Of a DNA stretch of 12,359 nt, positions 6,514-12,359 are shown in pieces. Under the pieces are notes generated by a model. The model was not told the DNA's origin. It did not search any database and worked only from the letters and a program-made list of their open reading frames with translations. Source of the stretch: an uncultured Ruminococcus sp. (GTDB lineage Bacteria > Bacillota > Clostridia > Oscillospirales > Ruminococcaceae); NCBI GenBank assembly GCA_937926145.1, contig CALANW010000050.1, positions 1 through 12,359 on the forward strand, written 5' to 3'. A program made the translations under genes and the position numbers. Each line of letters begins with the position of its first letter. The first letter of the stretch is position 1.

Positions 6514-7806
6514 TCAATTAAACTCTGTATCAAGCAGGTCATAAGTTTCTAAAAATTTTCTATAATAACAATTTCCGTTCCCTTTAATTGAGTTTTGGCT
6601 GTTTAAAATACAATTACCATTACATATTCCCCCATTCTCTTTGCAAAAATTATATATAGGGCATGCTGTTCCTTTACCTTGAACAAACTTGATAAAATTC
6701 TGTAAAATGTAAAACTGAATAAATTGCAATGTTTCTATTTTATTCGGTTGAATGGAAATATATTTTTCTTTTGAATTTATTACTAAAGGCACACCAATTT
6801 GGTGAATTACATCATTAATAAATTTATGTACTTCATGATTTTCCATTTTATATAAATCTGAAAATATAAATCTTTCCTTCAATTTACTTTCTACAAAATT
6901 ATTTACTTTTAAAATCCACTTTCGTATCTCATGAAATTCACTATATTGTTTATAGAGTTCATTAGCAAATTGCTCTAATCTTCTTTGTGTTTTATTTGTC
7001 AAAGACTCACTATAGCCATCTCTAGTTACAGTTTCTGAATACAACAGATATTTATAAATTTCTTCGTAACTTGATTTACTAATAAATTCCTTAATTTCTT
7101 TGTTTCCTAATAATATATTAAACAAAAAATGAATTGGATTATCATTATATAAGCAACGCTCTGCAATACATAGCCGAACATCGTCTGCTATATGCGATAA
7201 ACCATATTTGTTAAAGATTAAATCAACCGATTCATATGGTAACTGTGGTGCTAATGGTCTGTTAGGAAAATTTTTGGATTCAATTTTATAAGCAATATAT
7301 TCTAATAAATCCCTAGCTCCTAAATTGTAATATATTGGCGTTGTTTTACCAACCGCTAATACTGGTAGAGAATATTTATATACACGGTGCTCTCTTTGGA
7401 CATTCAAGTTACTATCAAATCCAGAGATAATTTCAAAATCAGAGATTACATTTTCTATCTCAGATACTTGATTAATAAATCTATCACTTTTGTTTTGTGT
7501 AATGCCTCCAAAAGTTCTTTCAAATTGTGTCCGTAACGTGCGAGACTCATCACTCCACTCATCAAATGGGCGAATAATTTTTCCATGCTTATGTGCAGAT
7601 TCAAGAATATTCAGAAACCATCGTACATTGCTTAAATTATACCTAATATTATATGGCAATATTAAATCTTGAAGATAGTGAATGAATTCATGAGTAAAAG
7701 TTGCCTCTTCTTTTTTTAGCACATCCTGTGTTAATTCTTCTTTCGTTTCAATATTTATATTAAAAAATGATATGTTGTAAAAACCTGTAGTATATTCTAA
7801 TTTCAT
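6514..7806 (-). CDS. Putative zinc metallopeptidase (HExxH) of unknown family
   Basis: I do not recognise this 430-residue protein as a named family. Residues 39-43 read HEFIH within FTHEFIHYLQDL, a zinc-protease-type HExxH helix. LGARDLLEYIAYKIE (162-176) offers a Glu at 169 that could be the third zinc ligand, as in gluzincin-like enzymes. The C-terminus has five Cys at 382, 388, 395, 399 and 413, suggesting a second metal site. No signal peptide or membrane segment is seen, so it is probably cytoplasmic. The ATG at 7806 follows AGAGGA. The gene is clearly more AT-rich than the relaxase and par genes around it. With its own promoter and terminator it looks like an acquired cargo cassette. 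A role in defence or host interaction is possible but unproven. Confidence 0.75.
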   Translation of the reverse strand: MKLEYTTGFYNISFFNINIETKEELTQDVLKKEEATFTHEFIHYLQDLILPYNIRYNLSNVRWFLNILESAHKHGKIIRPFDEWSDESRTLRTQFERTFGGITQNKSDRFINQVSEIENVISDFEIISGFDSNLNVQREHRVYKYSLPVLAVGKTTPIYYNLGARDLLEYIAYKIESKNFPNRPLAPQLPYESVDLIFNKYGLSHIADDVRLCIAERCLYNDNPIHFLFNILLGNKEIKEFISKSSYEEIYKYLLYSETVTRDGYSESLTNKTQRRLEQFANELYKQYSEFHEIRKWILKVNNFVESKLKERFIFSDLYKMENHEVHKFINDVIHQIGVPLVINSKEKYISIQPNKIETLQFIQFYILQNFIKFVQGKGTACPIYNFCKENGGICNGNCILNSQNSIKGNGNCYYRKFLETYDLLDTEFN

Positions 7807-7847
7807 AAAATTCCTCTATCAGATATTTCCAGCCTGAAATTAAAATC

Positions 7848-7876
7848 ATTATACCATACCAATATAAAAAAGTCAA
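7848..7876 (-). promoter_or_regulatory. Promoter of the metallopeptidase-like gene
   Basis: Read on the minus strand, there is TTGACT (7871-7876), exactly 17 bases, then TATAAT (7848-7853), about 40 bases before the start codon. It begins 14 bases after the stop of the ribbon-helix-helix-like gene, so the cargo gene can be expressed independently of it. Confidence 0.8.
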
Positions 7877-7889
7877 ATATAAAATAAAA

Positions 7890-8114
7890 TCACTTTTTCA
7901 TCTCTTCTTCATGCAGGCGTTCAAGCTCAGCATAATATTTGTCAAGCTCGTCCATAACAAAACGCTTTATCTCGGAGGTGACAGTGACCCCTCGCATTTC
8001 ACACCAAGCCTTGTAGTCTTTGAATTCTTCCATTCGGACACGGGTGGAAATGGTGTGCATATTCTCTTTGTCCCATTTGCGGGCGTAGCCCTTTTGCTTT
8101 TCCGATACGGGCAT
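7890..8114 (-). CDS. Small ribbon-helix-helix-like regulator, 74 residues
   Basis: The layout suits a small DNA-binding protein: a short polar N-terminus, then HTISTRVRMEEFKDYKAWCEM (about 20-40) as a strand followed by a helix, then GVTVTSEIKRFVMDELDKYY as a second helix, with an acidic helical tail. This is the size and pattern of Arc/CopG-like repressors or antitoxins. The ATG at 8114 is preceded by AGAAAGAG. The gene has a strong promoter and a palindrome at its start site, and a near-copy of that palindrome sits in the divergent operon promoter. It is therefore proposed to repress both. No toxin-like partner is adjacent unless the metallopeptidase-like protein plays that role. Confidence 0.7.
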   Translation of the reverse strand: MPVSEKQKGYARKWDKENMHTISTRVRMEEFKDYKAWCEMRGVTVTSEIKRFVMDELDKYYAELERLHEEEMKK

Positions 8115-8128
8115 ATTATCACTCTTTC

Positions 8129-8142
8129 TACTTGCGTAAGTA
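8129..8142 (+). promoter_or_regulatory. Operator-like palindrome, copy 1
   Basis: TACTTGCGTAAGTA has 5-bp arms (TACTT/AAGTA) around four bases. It lies between the -10 box of the minus-strand regulator gene and its start codon. It differs from the second copy (8239-8252) at two positions only. Confidence 0.6.
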
Positions 8143-8153
8143 TTTAATACCTT

Positions 8154-8182
8154 ATTATATCACACCCATGCGCAGAAGTCAA
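8154..8182 (-). promoter_or_regulatory. Promoter of the small regulator gene
   Basis: Read on the minus strand, there is TTGACT (8177-8182), a 17-base spacer and TATAAT (8154-8159). The expected start point is about 8147, placing operator copy 1 just downstream of it. Confidence 0.8.
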
Positions 8183-8230
8183 TGTGCGCATTGCACCGAA
8201 ATTTACCGAAAACTTTGTCCGGGATAACTA

Positions 8231-8259
8231 TTGAAAACTACTGTCGTAAGTAGTAAAAT
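8231..8259 (+). promoter_or_regulatory. Promoter of the parAB operon with embedded operator
   Basis: TTGAAA (8231-8236), 17 bases, TAAAAT (8254-8259). The spacer is almost filled by a dyad at 8237-8254 (ACTACT...AGTAGT). A TATAAA at 8259 is a possible alternative -10 box but would need a 22-base spacer. Confidence 0.6.
8239..8252 (+). promoter_or_regulatory. Operator-like palindrome, copy 2
   Basis: TACTGTCGTAAGTA matches 12 of 14 bases of the copy at 8129-8142, in the same orientation. It sits between the -35 and -10 boxes of the rightward promoter, a standard position for a repressor site. Confidence 0.6.
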
Positions 8260-8289
8260 ATAAATGTAATCAAAACACGAAACAACGAA

Positions 8290-8306
8290 ATGTTCCGGTG
8301 GAACAT
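8290..8306 (+). promoter_or_regulatory. Candidate parS (ParB binding) site 1
   Basis: ATGTTCCGGTGGAACAT has perfect 7-bp arms around GGT. It lies in the leader of the parAB operon, upstream of the ribosome binding site of the first gene. The same 17 bases recur at 10447-10463, and with one mismatch at 11217-11233. Confidence 0.6.
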
Positions 8307-8325
8307 CAAACGGAGGTAATGATCT

Positions 8326-8514
8326 ATGGCAGTTAAATTTGAATTCAGTCTTTCGGATAAGGACTTCAACAAGCTCCGCCTTTTGAAAAAGGCAGACGGC
8401 GAAATCGATATGACCTTTAACGATTATGCGGAGGAGCTTTTAAGCGGTGTTATCGGCAGAATGTACCGTGAATATGACAGGCAGGGACTCATAAAGGAGG
8501 ACGAAGATGATTGA
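8326..8514 (+). CDS. Small hypothetical protein, first gene of the parAB operon
   Basis: This 62-residue acidic protein has a sharp GGAGG ribosome binding site before ATG 8326. The sequence begins with a strand-like MAVKFEFSLS, then two probable helices (DKDFNKLRLLKKA and FNDYAEELLSGVIGRMYREY), ending in an acidic tail. A ribbon-helix-helix-like fold is conceivable but not shown. It overlaps the next gene by 8 bases, implying coupled translation. I do not recognise the family. Confidence 0.75.
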   Translation: MAVKFEFSLSDKDFNKLRLLKKADGEIDMTFNDYAEELLSGVIGRMYREYDRQGLIKEDEDD

Positions 8515-8719
8515 TTCCAAGAGTGAACTTATCATTGCCAAGACAATTCTTTCGGCACAGGCAGAGATCCTTATCAGCCGTGAGAAAAGGATCAGGAACA
8601 TTCGTGAAAAAGCGTTAAGGGCTTATGCCGAACGCAGAAAAACGAAACCACATCGTAAGCCTATGACCGCCGAAGAACGCCGTGCGGTCTGGAACACACT
8701 TAAATATGTAAATAAATGA
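8507..8719 (+). CDS. Small basic hypothetical protein, 70 residues
   Basis: It begins at ATG 8507 inside the end of the previous gene and is preceded by AAAGGAGG. The protein is almost entirely helical in appearance and strongly basic in the middle (REKRIRNIREKALRAYAERRKTKPHRK), so nucleic-acid binding is plausible. No membrane segment is seen and no family is recognised. The charge contrast with its acidic upstream neighbour hints that the two could bind each other. Confidence 0.75.
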   Translation: MIDSKSELIIAKTILSAQAEILISREKRIRNIREKALRAYAERRKTKPHRKPMTAEERRAVWNTLKYVNK

Positions 8720-8734
8720 AAAGAGGTATTTGTT

Positions 8735-9169
8735 ATGTTAAGAATTTCCGAAGAAAGCTATGAGAGAGTTACCGAGATCCTTGAGGACATAGGCTATGCT
8801 TGTGAAACCTCAGATTACTATGAGGATTGGGAGGACATTGCAAGACCGTCGTTCTGTGTTATGGACAATCTTGATGCTGAACGCTTTGAAATGACCTGTG
8901 AAGCCATTAGAGAGAAGATCATCGACCTTAACGATGAGAACAAGAACTTTGCCAAAGGCATTCACTCCGCATTTCTCGGCTATCTTAAAGAACGCCGTGA
9001 CTATCTTGAATTTAACGGCTATTATGACAAGCCCGAACTTCCCGAAGATGCGGACGAGGACGATATTGACCTCTATAATGAAAAAATGGAGAGATATGAA
9101 GCTTATGAGGTTTTAATAAATGCTGTTGATAAGTGGATAGACAAAATGAACAGGCTTAAGCTTGCGTGA
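8735..9169 (+). CDS. Acidic hypothetical protein, 144 residues
   Basis: ATG 8735 follows AAGAGG. The protein is rich in Asp, Glu and Tyr, with a stretch PELPEDADEDDIDLYNEK near residues 100-118 and a helical C-terminus. Such composition can mimic DNA or bind a basic partner, but that is speculation. Its stop lies 14 bases before the parA start. No family is recognised. Confidence 0.75.
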   Translation: MLRISEESYERVTEILEDIGYACETSDYYEDWEDIARPSFCVMDNLDAERFEMTCEAIREKIIDLNDENKNFAKGIHSAFLGYLKERRDYLEFNGYYDKPELPEDADEDDIDLYNEKMERYEAYEVLINAVDKWIDKMNRLKLA

Positions 9170-9183
9170 GAAAGGATACCATT

Positions 9184-9939
9184 ATGAAAGTTATAACTTT
9201 GGCGAATATGAAAGGCGGAGTTGGCAAGTCCAGTTCCGCAACGGCTCTCTCGGCGATACTTACCGAGCGTGGATACAGAACGCTCCTTATTGACTGCGAT
9301 CAGCAGTGCAACAGCACGGATACCTACCGTGCGGAAACCGAGGGTGCGGCGACCGTTTATGATGTTCTCCTTGATGACAGCAGGATAAGCGTGGCGGAAG
9401 CGGTTCAGCATACCAAGTGCGGAGAGATACTTGCAGGGGACAGCCTTTTAAGGCAGGCGGACGAAAAGCTGAAAGGCTGTGTTGACGGGCTTTATCGTAT
9501 GTCAGATGCTTTGGAGAAGTGCGAGGGGTATGACTACATAATCATTGATACTGCTCCTGCGATGAATTCCATACTGCACAACTGCCTTATTGCCGCAGAT
9601 GAAGTCATTATTCCTGTTACGGCAGACAGGTATTCTTTGCAGGGACTTTCACAGCTCAACGAAACCATAAAGGCGATAAAGAAGCGTCAGAACCCGAAGC
9701 TTACGGTTGCAGGACTTCTCCTCACAAAGTACAACAGCAGGGCAAATCTTTCAAGAGAGGTCAGAGCATCGCTTGAAACCGTTGCGGAGAGTATGAATAC
9801 AAAGATTTTTGATACTTCTATCCGTGAGTGCATAAAGGTCAAGGAAGCACAGGCACAGAAGCGGACGCTGATAGAATATGCACCGAACTGTACTGCCGCA
9901 GAGGATTACAACAGGCTTGCCGATGAGCTGACAGGCTGA
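9184..9939 (+). CDS. parA: ParA-type partition ATPase
   Basis: This 251-residue protein has a deviant Walker A motif, KGGVGKSS (10-17), LLIDCDQQCNS (34-44, Walker A') and YDYIIIDTAPAMN (116-128, Walker B Asp). ADRYSLQGL follows later. These are the hallmarks of ParA/Soj ATPases, which bind DNA in the ATP form and move ParB-bound DNA apart before cell division. There is no N-terminal helix-turn-helix, as in short (type Ib or chromosomal-like) ParA proteins. The ATG at 9184 was chosen because AAAGGA is seven bases upstream; a GTG at 9166 would overlap the previous gene. It serves with the following parB. Confidence 0.93.
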   Translation: MKVITLANMKGGVGKSSSATALSAILTERGYRTLLIDCDQQCNSTDTYRAETEGAATVYDVLLDDSRISVAEAVQHTKCGEILAGDSLLRQADEKLKGCVDGLYRMSDALEKCEGYDYIIIDTAPAMNSILHNCLIAADEVIIPVTADRYSLQGLSQLNETIKAIKKRQNPKLTVAGLLLTKYNSRANLSREVRASLETVAESMNTKIFDTSIRECIKVKEAQAQKRTLIEYAPNCTAAEDYNRLADELTG

Positions 9940-9953
9940 AAGGGGTGAATATT

Positions 9954-10922
9954 ATGGCAAGGAATGTTACAAGCAAATTCGGAGTGGCGGATGGTCTGGA
10001 TTTTTCTTCCGAACAGGGCATAACGAGCATAGCGATAGACAAGCTTATTCCGTACCGCAATCACAGATTCACTTTATATAAGGGTGAGCGTTTGGAGGAT
10101 ATGATTCAGAGCATAAAGAAGAATGGAATTATCACGCCGATAATCGTAAGAACTATGGACAACGGAAAGTATGAGATACTTTCGGGACACAACAGAGTTT
10201 ACGCCGCAGGGCAGGCTGGAATAACAAGTGTTCCTGCTGTTGTAAAGACTGATTTATCCGATGAAGATGCAGAAATTTATGTTGTAGAAACCAATCTTAT
10301 TCAAAGGGGCTTCAAGGACTTGAAGATAAGCGAACAGGCATTTGCTGTCGGGCTTCGGTACAGCAAACTTTTTGATGAACGCAAGCTTAAAGGCATCAAT
10401 GATGAGCTGTATCTGATAGAAAACGGAAAGCCAAAGCCGAAAGACGATGTTCCGGTGGAACATTCGACCACAAGAGAAGCCACGGCGGAGCAGTACGGTA
10501 TCAGTTCGGCAACAGTTGCAAGGCTTTTGAGGGTGGACAAGCTTATTGACGAGTTCAAGGAGCTTGTGGACAAGGAAAACATCAAGCTGCGTTCTGCCGT
10601 TGATATTTCCTTTATGACAGAGGAACAGCAGAAGCTAACATATTCGGTTATGGTGAAACTAAATGTGTCTGTTATTGATATGAAAACGGCGAAACAGCTT
10701 CGTGAAATATCGTCCTCATACGCTGTTGTTTCCGAAGAGCTGATAACGGAGGTCCTCACAGGCGAATACGGAAAAGAGGACACCGCACCGAAGGACAAGG
10801 GCGAGAAGATAACGCTTCCGACAGCGACATACAAGAGATATTTAAGCAGCTATTCAAAGAAAGAAGCGAATGAGATCATTGAAAAGGCACTTGCTCTTTA
10901 TTTTGAGCAGACAAACGTATAA
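9954..10922 (+). CDS. parB: ParB-family partition protein
   Basis: This 322-residue protein has a ParB/Spo0J N-terminal domain (about 24-115) with PYRNHRF, L.DMIQSIKKNGIITPIIVR, ILSGHNRVYAA (GHxR box) and ETNLIQR (ENxxR box). A helix-turn-helix follows around 174-195 (TREATAEQYGISSATVARLL), then a C-terminal region rich in charged helices that should dimerise. ParB loads on parS, spreads by CTP hydrolysis in studied homologues, and stimulates ParA. The ATG at 9954 follows AAAGGGG; GTG 9945 is less likely. A copy of the parS-like palindrome lies inside the gene, in the codons for residues 165-170. Confidence 0.92.
   Translation: MARNVTSKFGVADGLDFSSEQGITSIAIDKLIPYRNHRFTLYKGERLEDMIQSIKKNGIITPIIVRTMDNGKYEILSGHNRVYAAGQAGITSVPAVVKTDLSDEDAEIYVVETNLIQRGFKDLKISEQAFAVGLRYSKLFDERKLKGINDELYLIENGKPKPKDDVPVEHSTTREATAEQYGISSATVARLLRVDKLIDEFKELVDKENIKLRSAVDISFMTEEQQKLTYSVMVKLNVSVIDMKTAKQLREISSSYAVVSEELITEVLTGEYGKEDTAPKDKGEKITLPTATYKRYLSSYSKKEANEIIEKALALYFEQTNV
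10447..10463 (+). promoter_or_regulatory. Candidate parS site 2, inside parB
   Basis: It is identical in all 17 bases to 8290-8306 although it lies in coding sequence (encoding D-V-P-V-E-H). Conservation of the whole palindrome at two unrelated contexts argues for a protein binding site and not chance. Confidence 0.65.
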
Positions 10923-10937
10923 TGGAGGTAAATCAAT

Positions 10938-11192
10938 ATGGAAAACAAGGTTATAGTTCAGGGCAGGGTAATTGAGGTCGCTATGATAAGAAAAACGGGC
11001 AGAATGCTTGATTGGTATGGTGTGAAGATAAGGACAGCGGACGGTTCGGAGGTTACTGTTGAGTGCGAAGCGAGTGAGCTTGACAAAAGGCTGTTTCCCG
11101 ATATGAAGATAACGGTTCTTGCTTACCGTACCGACAAGGGTGAGGACGGTGAGCCTGCGGATCGCATAGTGGCTAAAACGCTGAATTATTGA
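10938..11192 (+). CDS. Small hypothetical protein, last gene of the parAB operon
   Basis: It has 84 residues, with ATG 10938 after GGAGG and 15 bases beyond the parB stop. The pattern of alternating hydrophobic strands (KVIVQGRVIEVAMIRK, WYGVKIRTADGSEVTVECEA, MKITVLAYR, RIVAKTLNY) suggests a small beta-barrel, possibly an OB-like fold, as in single-strand DNA binding proteins. That is a guess from the strand pattern. No named family is recognised. Its place in the operon suggests a role in maintenance of the element. Confidence 0.75.
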   Translation: MENKVIVQGRVIEVAMIRKTGRMLDWYGVKIRTADGSEVTVECEASELDKRLFPDMKITVLAYRTDKGEDGEPADRIVAKTLNY

Positions 11193-11207
11193 TATTTATG
11201 AAATTAG

Positions 11208-11242
11208 CTGAGTATTATGTTCCGGTGGATCATAATACTCAG
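11208..11242 (+). terminator. Hairpin after the parAB operon, containing candidate parS site 3
   Basis: A 12-bp stem, CTGAGTATTATG with its exact complement at 11231-11242, surrounds a loop that contains ATGTTCCGGTGGATCAT (11217-11233). This is the parS-like palindrome with one mismatch at 11230. It is followed by TATAATTT and not a strong T tract, so termination may be weak. Confidence 0.55.
11217..11233 (+). promoter_or_regulatory. Candidate parS site 3
   Basis: It matches 16 of 17 bases of the other two copies and has the same orientation of the central GGT. It sits just downstream of the operon. Confidence 0.5.
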
Positions 11243-11248
11243 TATAAT

Positions 11249-11285
11249 TTGTCGAAAAGGGCAGCCAATGATTATTTTTCGACAA
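11249..11285. repeat. 10-bp inverted repeat between the parAB operon and the response regulator
   Basis: TTGTCGAAAA (11249-11258) and TTTTCGACAA (11276-11285) are separated by 17 bases. It could be an operator, a weak terminator or part of an attachment site. Its outer bases recall the IS1182 end TGTCGAA, but the rest of that end is not present. Confidence 0.5.
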
Positions 11286-11366
11286 TAAGCTATTTACTTC
11301 TGCAAAATATTATGTTACAATTAATGGTATAGCCATAATTTGTAAGTGCGGTAAGGGGAGTTGTTT

Positions 11367-12095
11367 ATGATAATGGCTGCAATATGTGATGATGAAAATA
11401 ATGTATGCAGTGCAATAGAAAAAATGCTTTTCAAGGCAGCAATGCAGCTTAACCTACAGATCCAAACTGATGTATATTATAGCGGTGAAAGACTGTGCGA
11501 GCGTCTTGAAGCAGGAGAATATTATGATATAATTTTTCTGGATATAGAACTGGAATCCCAAAATGGTGTTGAGGTTGGTCATTTTATTCGCAATAAGCTT
11601 GTAAATGATGCTGTTCAAATCGCATATATTTCCGGCAAAACTCATTATGCAATGGAACTTTTTAAGATAAGCCCTATTGATTTCCTCGTTAAGCCTGTGG
11701 AATATGAGCAATTATATGATGTTGTGTGCAAGCTGGTAAGGATCAAAAAAATATATGCCGACACATTCAGCTATAAGATAGGCTACGATACATACAATGA
11801 AAAAGTACAAAATATTCTTTACTTTGAAAGCAGAGACCGAAAGGTTGCAATAGTTACATTTAAAAAAACGGTTGAGTTTTACGGTTCATTGGATGACATA
11901 TATCAGCAGCTTAAAAATTTGGGGTTTGTCATTATACATCGCTCATATCTTATAAATTATAACAATGTAAGATCGTTTAAATATGACAGCGTGACAATGC
12001 TTAACGACAAAACATTGCAAATATCTCAGTCCAAAAGAAAGTATCTCCGTGATCTTCAGATCAGTCTTGAAATGAAAGAAAACAGGAGTCTCTGA
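11367..12095 (+). CDS. LytTR-family response regulator (AgrA-like)
   Basis: This 242-residue protein has a receiver domain (about 3-125) with the acidic pair near 8-9, phospho-acceptor Asp59 (FLDIEL) and Lys109 (FLVKPV). A LytTR DNA-binding domain follows (about 138-238), carrying the family mark FVIIHRSYLIN. Such regulators control bacteriocin, virulence or quorum-sensing genes in Firmicutes by binding repeats upstream of target promoters. ATG 11367 follows AAGGGGAG; TTG 11361 and ATG 11373 are alternatives. The downstream membrane protein is probably its sensor kinase, now broken. No signal peptide precursor gene was seen in the window. Confidence 0.9.
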   Translation: MIMAAICDDENNVCSAIEKMLFKAAMQLNLQIQTDVYYSGERLCERLEAGEYYDIIFLDIELESQNGVEVGHFIRNKLVNDAVQIAYISGKTHYAMELFKISPIDFLVKPVEYEQLYDVVCKLVRIKKIYADTFSYKIGYDTYNEKVQNILYFESRDRKVAIVTFKKTVEFYGSLDDIYQQLKNLGFVIIHRSYLINYNNVRSFKYDSVTMLNDKTLQISQSKRKYLRDLQISLEMKENRSL

Positions 12096-12145
12096 GGAAA
12101 GTGTAAAATATCAGTGATAAGTTTACGGGAAGGAGGAATATTAAA

Positions 12146-12346
12146 ATGTCACCTGTAATAACCAATATTATTTATATTATAATCAACTGTTTTACAGCAT
12201 TTACTATACACCGCTTTATGAGCGTATTTTTTGAAGAACGGAACTGCCAAAAATGGCAGTTAACAGCGGCATATTTTTTTTATCCGCTTATTACATCGAC
12301 CGTATATTTAGAGCCTGTTCACATTAAAGTATTGCAATTTTTGTGA
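12146..12346 (+). pseudogene. Truncated membrane protein, probable GHKL-type sensor kinase
   Basis: It begins with ATG after GGAGGAAT. The first 55 codons encode two likely membrane segments (NIIYIIINCFTAFTIH and LTAAYFFYPLITSTVYL). At 12311 the sequence changes to the IS-end repeat, and the frame then runs 11 more codons into IS DNA before TGA. AgrC-like histidine kinases paired with LytTR regulators start with several such segments, and the gene order fits, so the kinase assignment is by context. The dimerisation and ATPase domains are absent. Confidence 0.6.
12309..12328 (-). repeat. 20-bp inverted repeat, right copy
   Basis: Exact reverse complement of 35-54. Confidence 0.75.
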
Positions 12347-12359
12347 AAACATATTATAA
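12311..12359. mobile_element. End of an insertion sequence, body to the right of the window
   Basis: It starts GAGCCTGTTCACATTAAA, the inverse of the left-edge sequence, and interrupts the kinase-like gene at codon 56. Only the terminal bases are in the window, so the family is not identified. Confidence 0.5.

Noticed and set aside
7890..8114. The small regulator and the metallopeptidase-like gene as a classical toxin-antitoxin pair
   Set aside because: The second gene has its own consensus promoter and is far larger than typical toxins. The regulator's operator-like sites point to control of the parAB operon instead. The pairing remains possible but is not supported directly.
10301..10834. 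Minus-strand ORF of 177 codons within parB
   Set aside because: It is Ser-rich shadow coding opposite a well-supported parB frame, with no supporting start signals.
1..12359. CRISPR arrays, tRNA or rRNA genes
   Set aside because: No regularly spaced repeats and no tRNA-like or rRNA-like stretches were seen on reading the window.

Overview
The window looks like accessory DNA from a low-to-mid GC Firmicute, most likely a gut or rumen Clostridia such as Ruminococcus or another Oscillospiraceae. This rests on strong GGAGG-type ribosome binding sites, TTGACA/TATAAT promoters, a LytTR response regulator paired with a membrane protein, an IS1182-type transposase and a Clostridia-style MobC/relaxase pair. 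The genus is an inference. No rRNA, tRNA or CRISPR array was seen.

Both edges carry the same roughly 20-base sequence in inverted orientation (35-54 and 12309-12328). It reads like the end of an insertion sequence whose body lies outside the window on each side. On the left it cuts off the 5' part of a subtilisin-like (S8) peptidase gene. On the right it cuts off a membrane protein gene, probably a sensor kinase, after 55 codons.

Left part (1-2900), a graveyard of mobile DNA: the truncated S8 peptidase; a broken IS66 transposase C-terminus (about 1477-1797); a small minus-strand operon of a helix-turn-helix protein and an unknown 74-residue protein, driven by a near-perfect promoter with a palindrome over its -10 box; and a 37-codon ORF resembling the start of a phage distal tail protein. 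A complete IS1182-family element (2845-4360) follows. Its transposase appears to have lost the first catalytic Asp, and perfect hairpins abut both of its ends.

Middle and right part (about 4400-11250), the backbone of a mobilizable element: a likely oriT, mobC and a MOBP-type relaxase; then on the minus strand an AT-rich cargo gene for a protein with an HExxH zinc-protease motif and a Cys-rich tail, with its own promoter and terminator. Next come a small ribbon-helix-helix-like regulator on the minus strand and, divergent from it, a six-gene operon: three small unknown proteins, ParA, ParB and an 84-residue protein. Two near-identical 14-base operator-like sequences sit at the two divergent promoters, suggesting one repressor for both. 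A 17-base palindrome, ATGTTCCGGTGGAACAT, occurs before the operon, inside parB and (one mismatch) just after the operon. It is a good candidate for the ParB centromere site (parS). No integrase, replication protein or conjugation (type IV secretion) gene is in the window, so the element would rely on a helper or on genes outside it.

Far right (11250-12359): an AgrA/LytTR-type response regulator followed by the truncated membrane protein, probably the remains of a two-component system.
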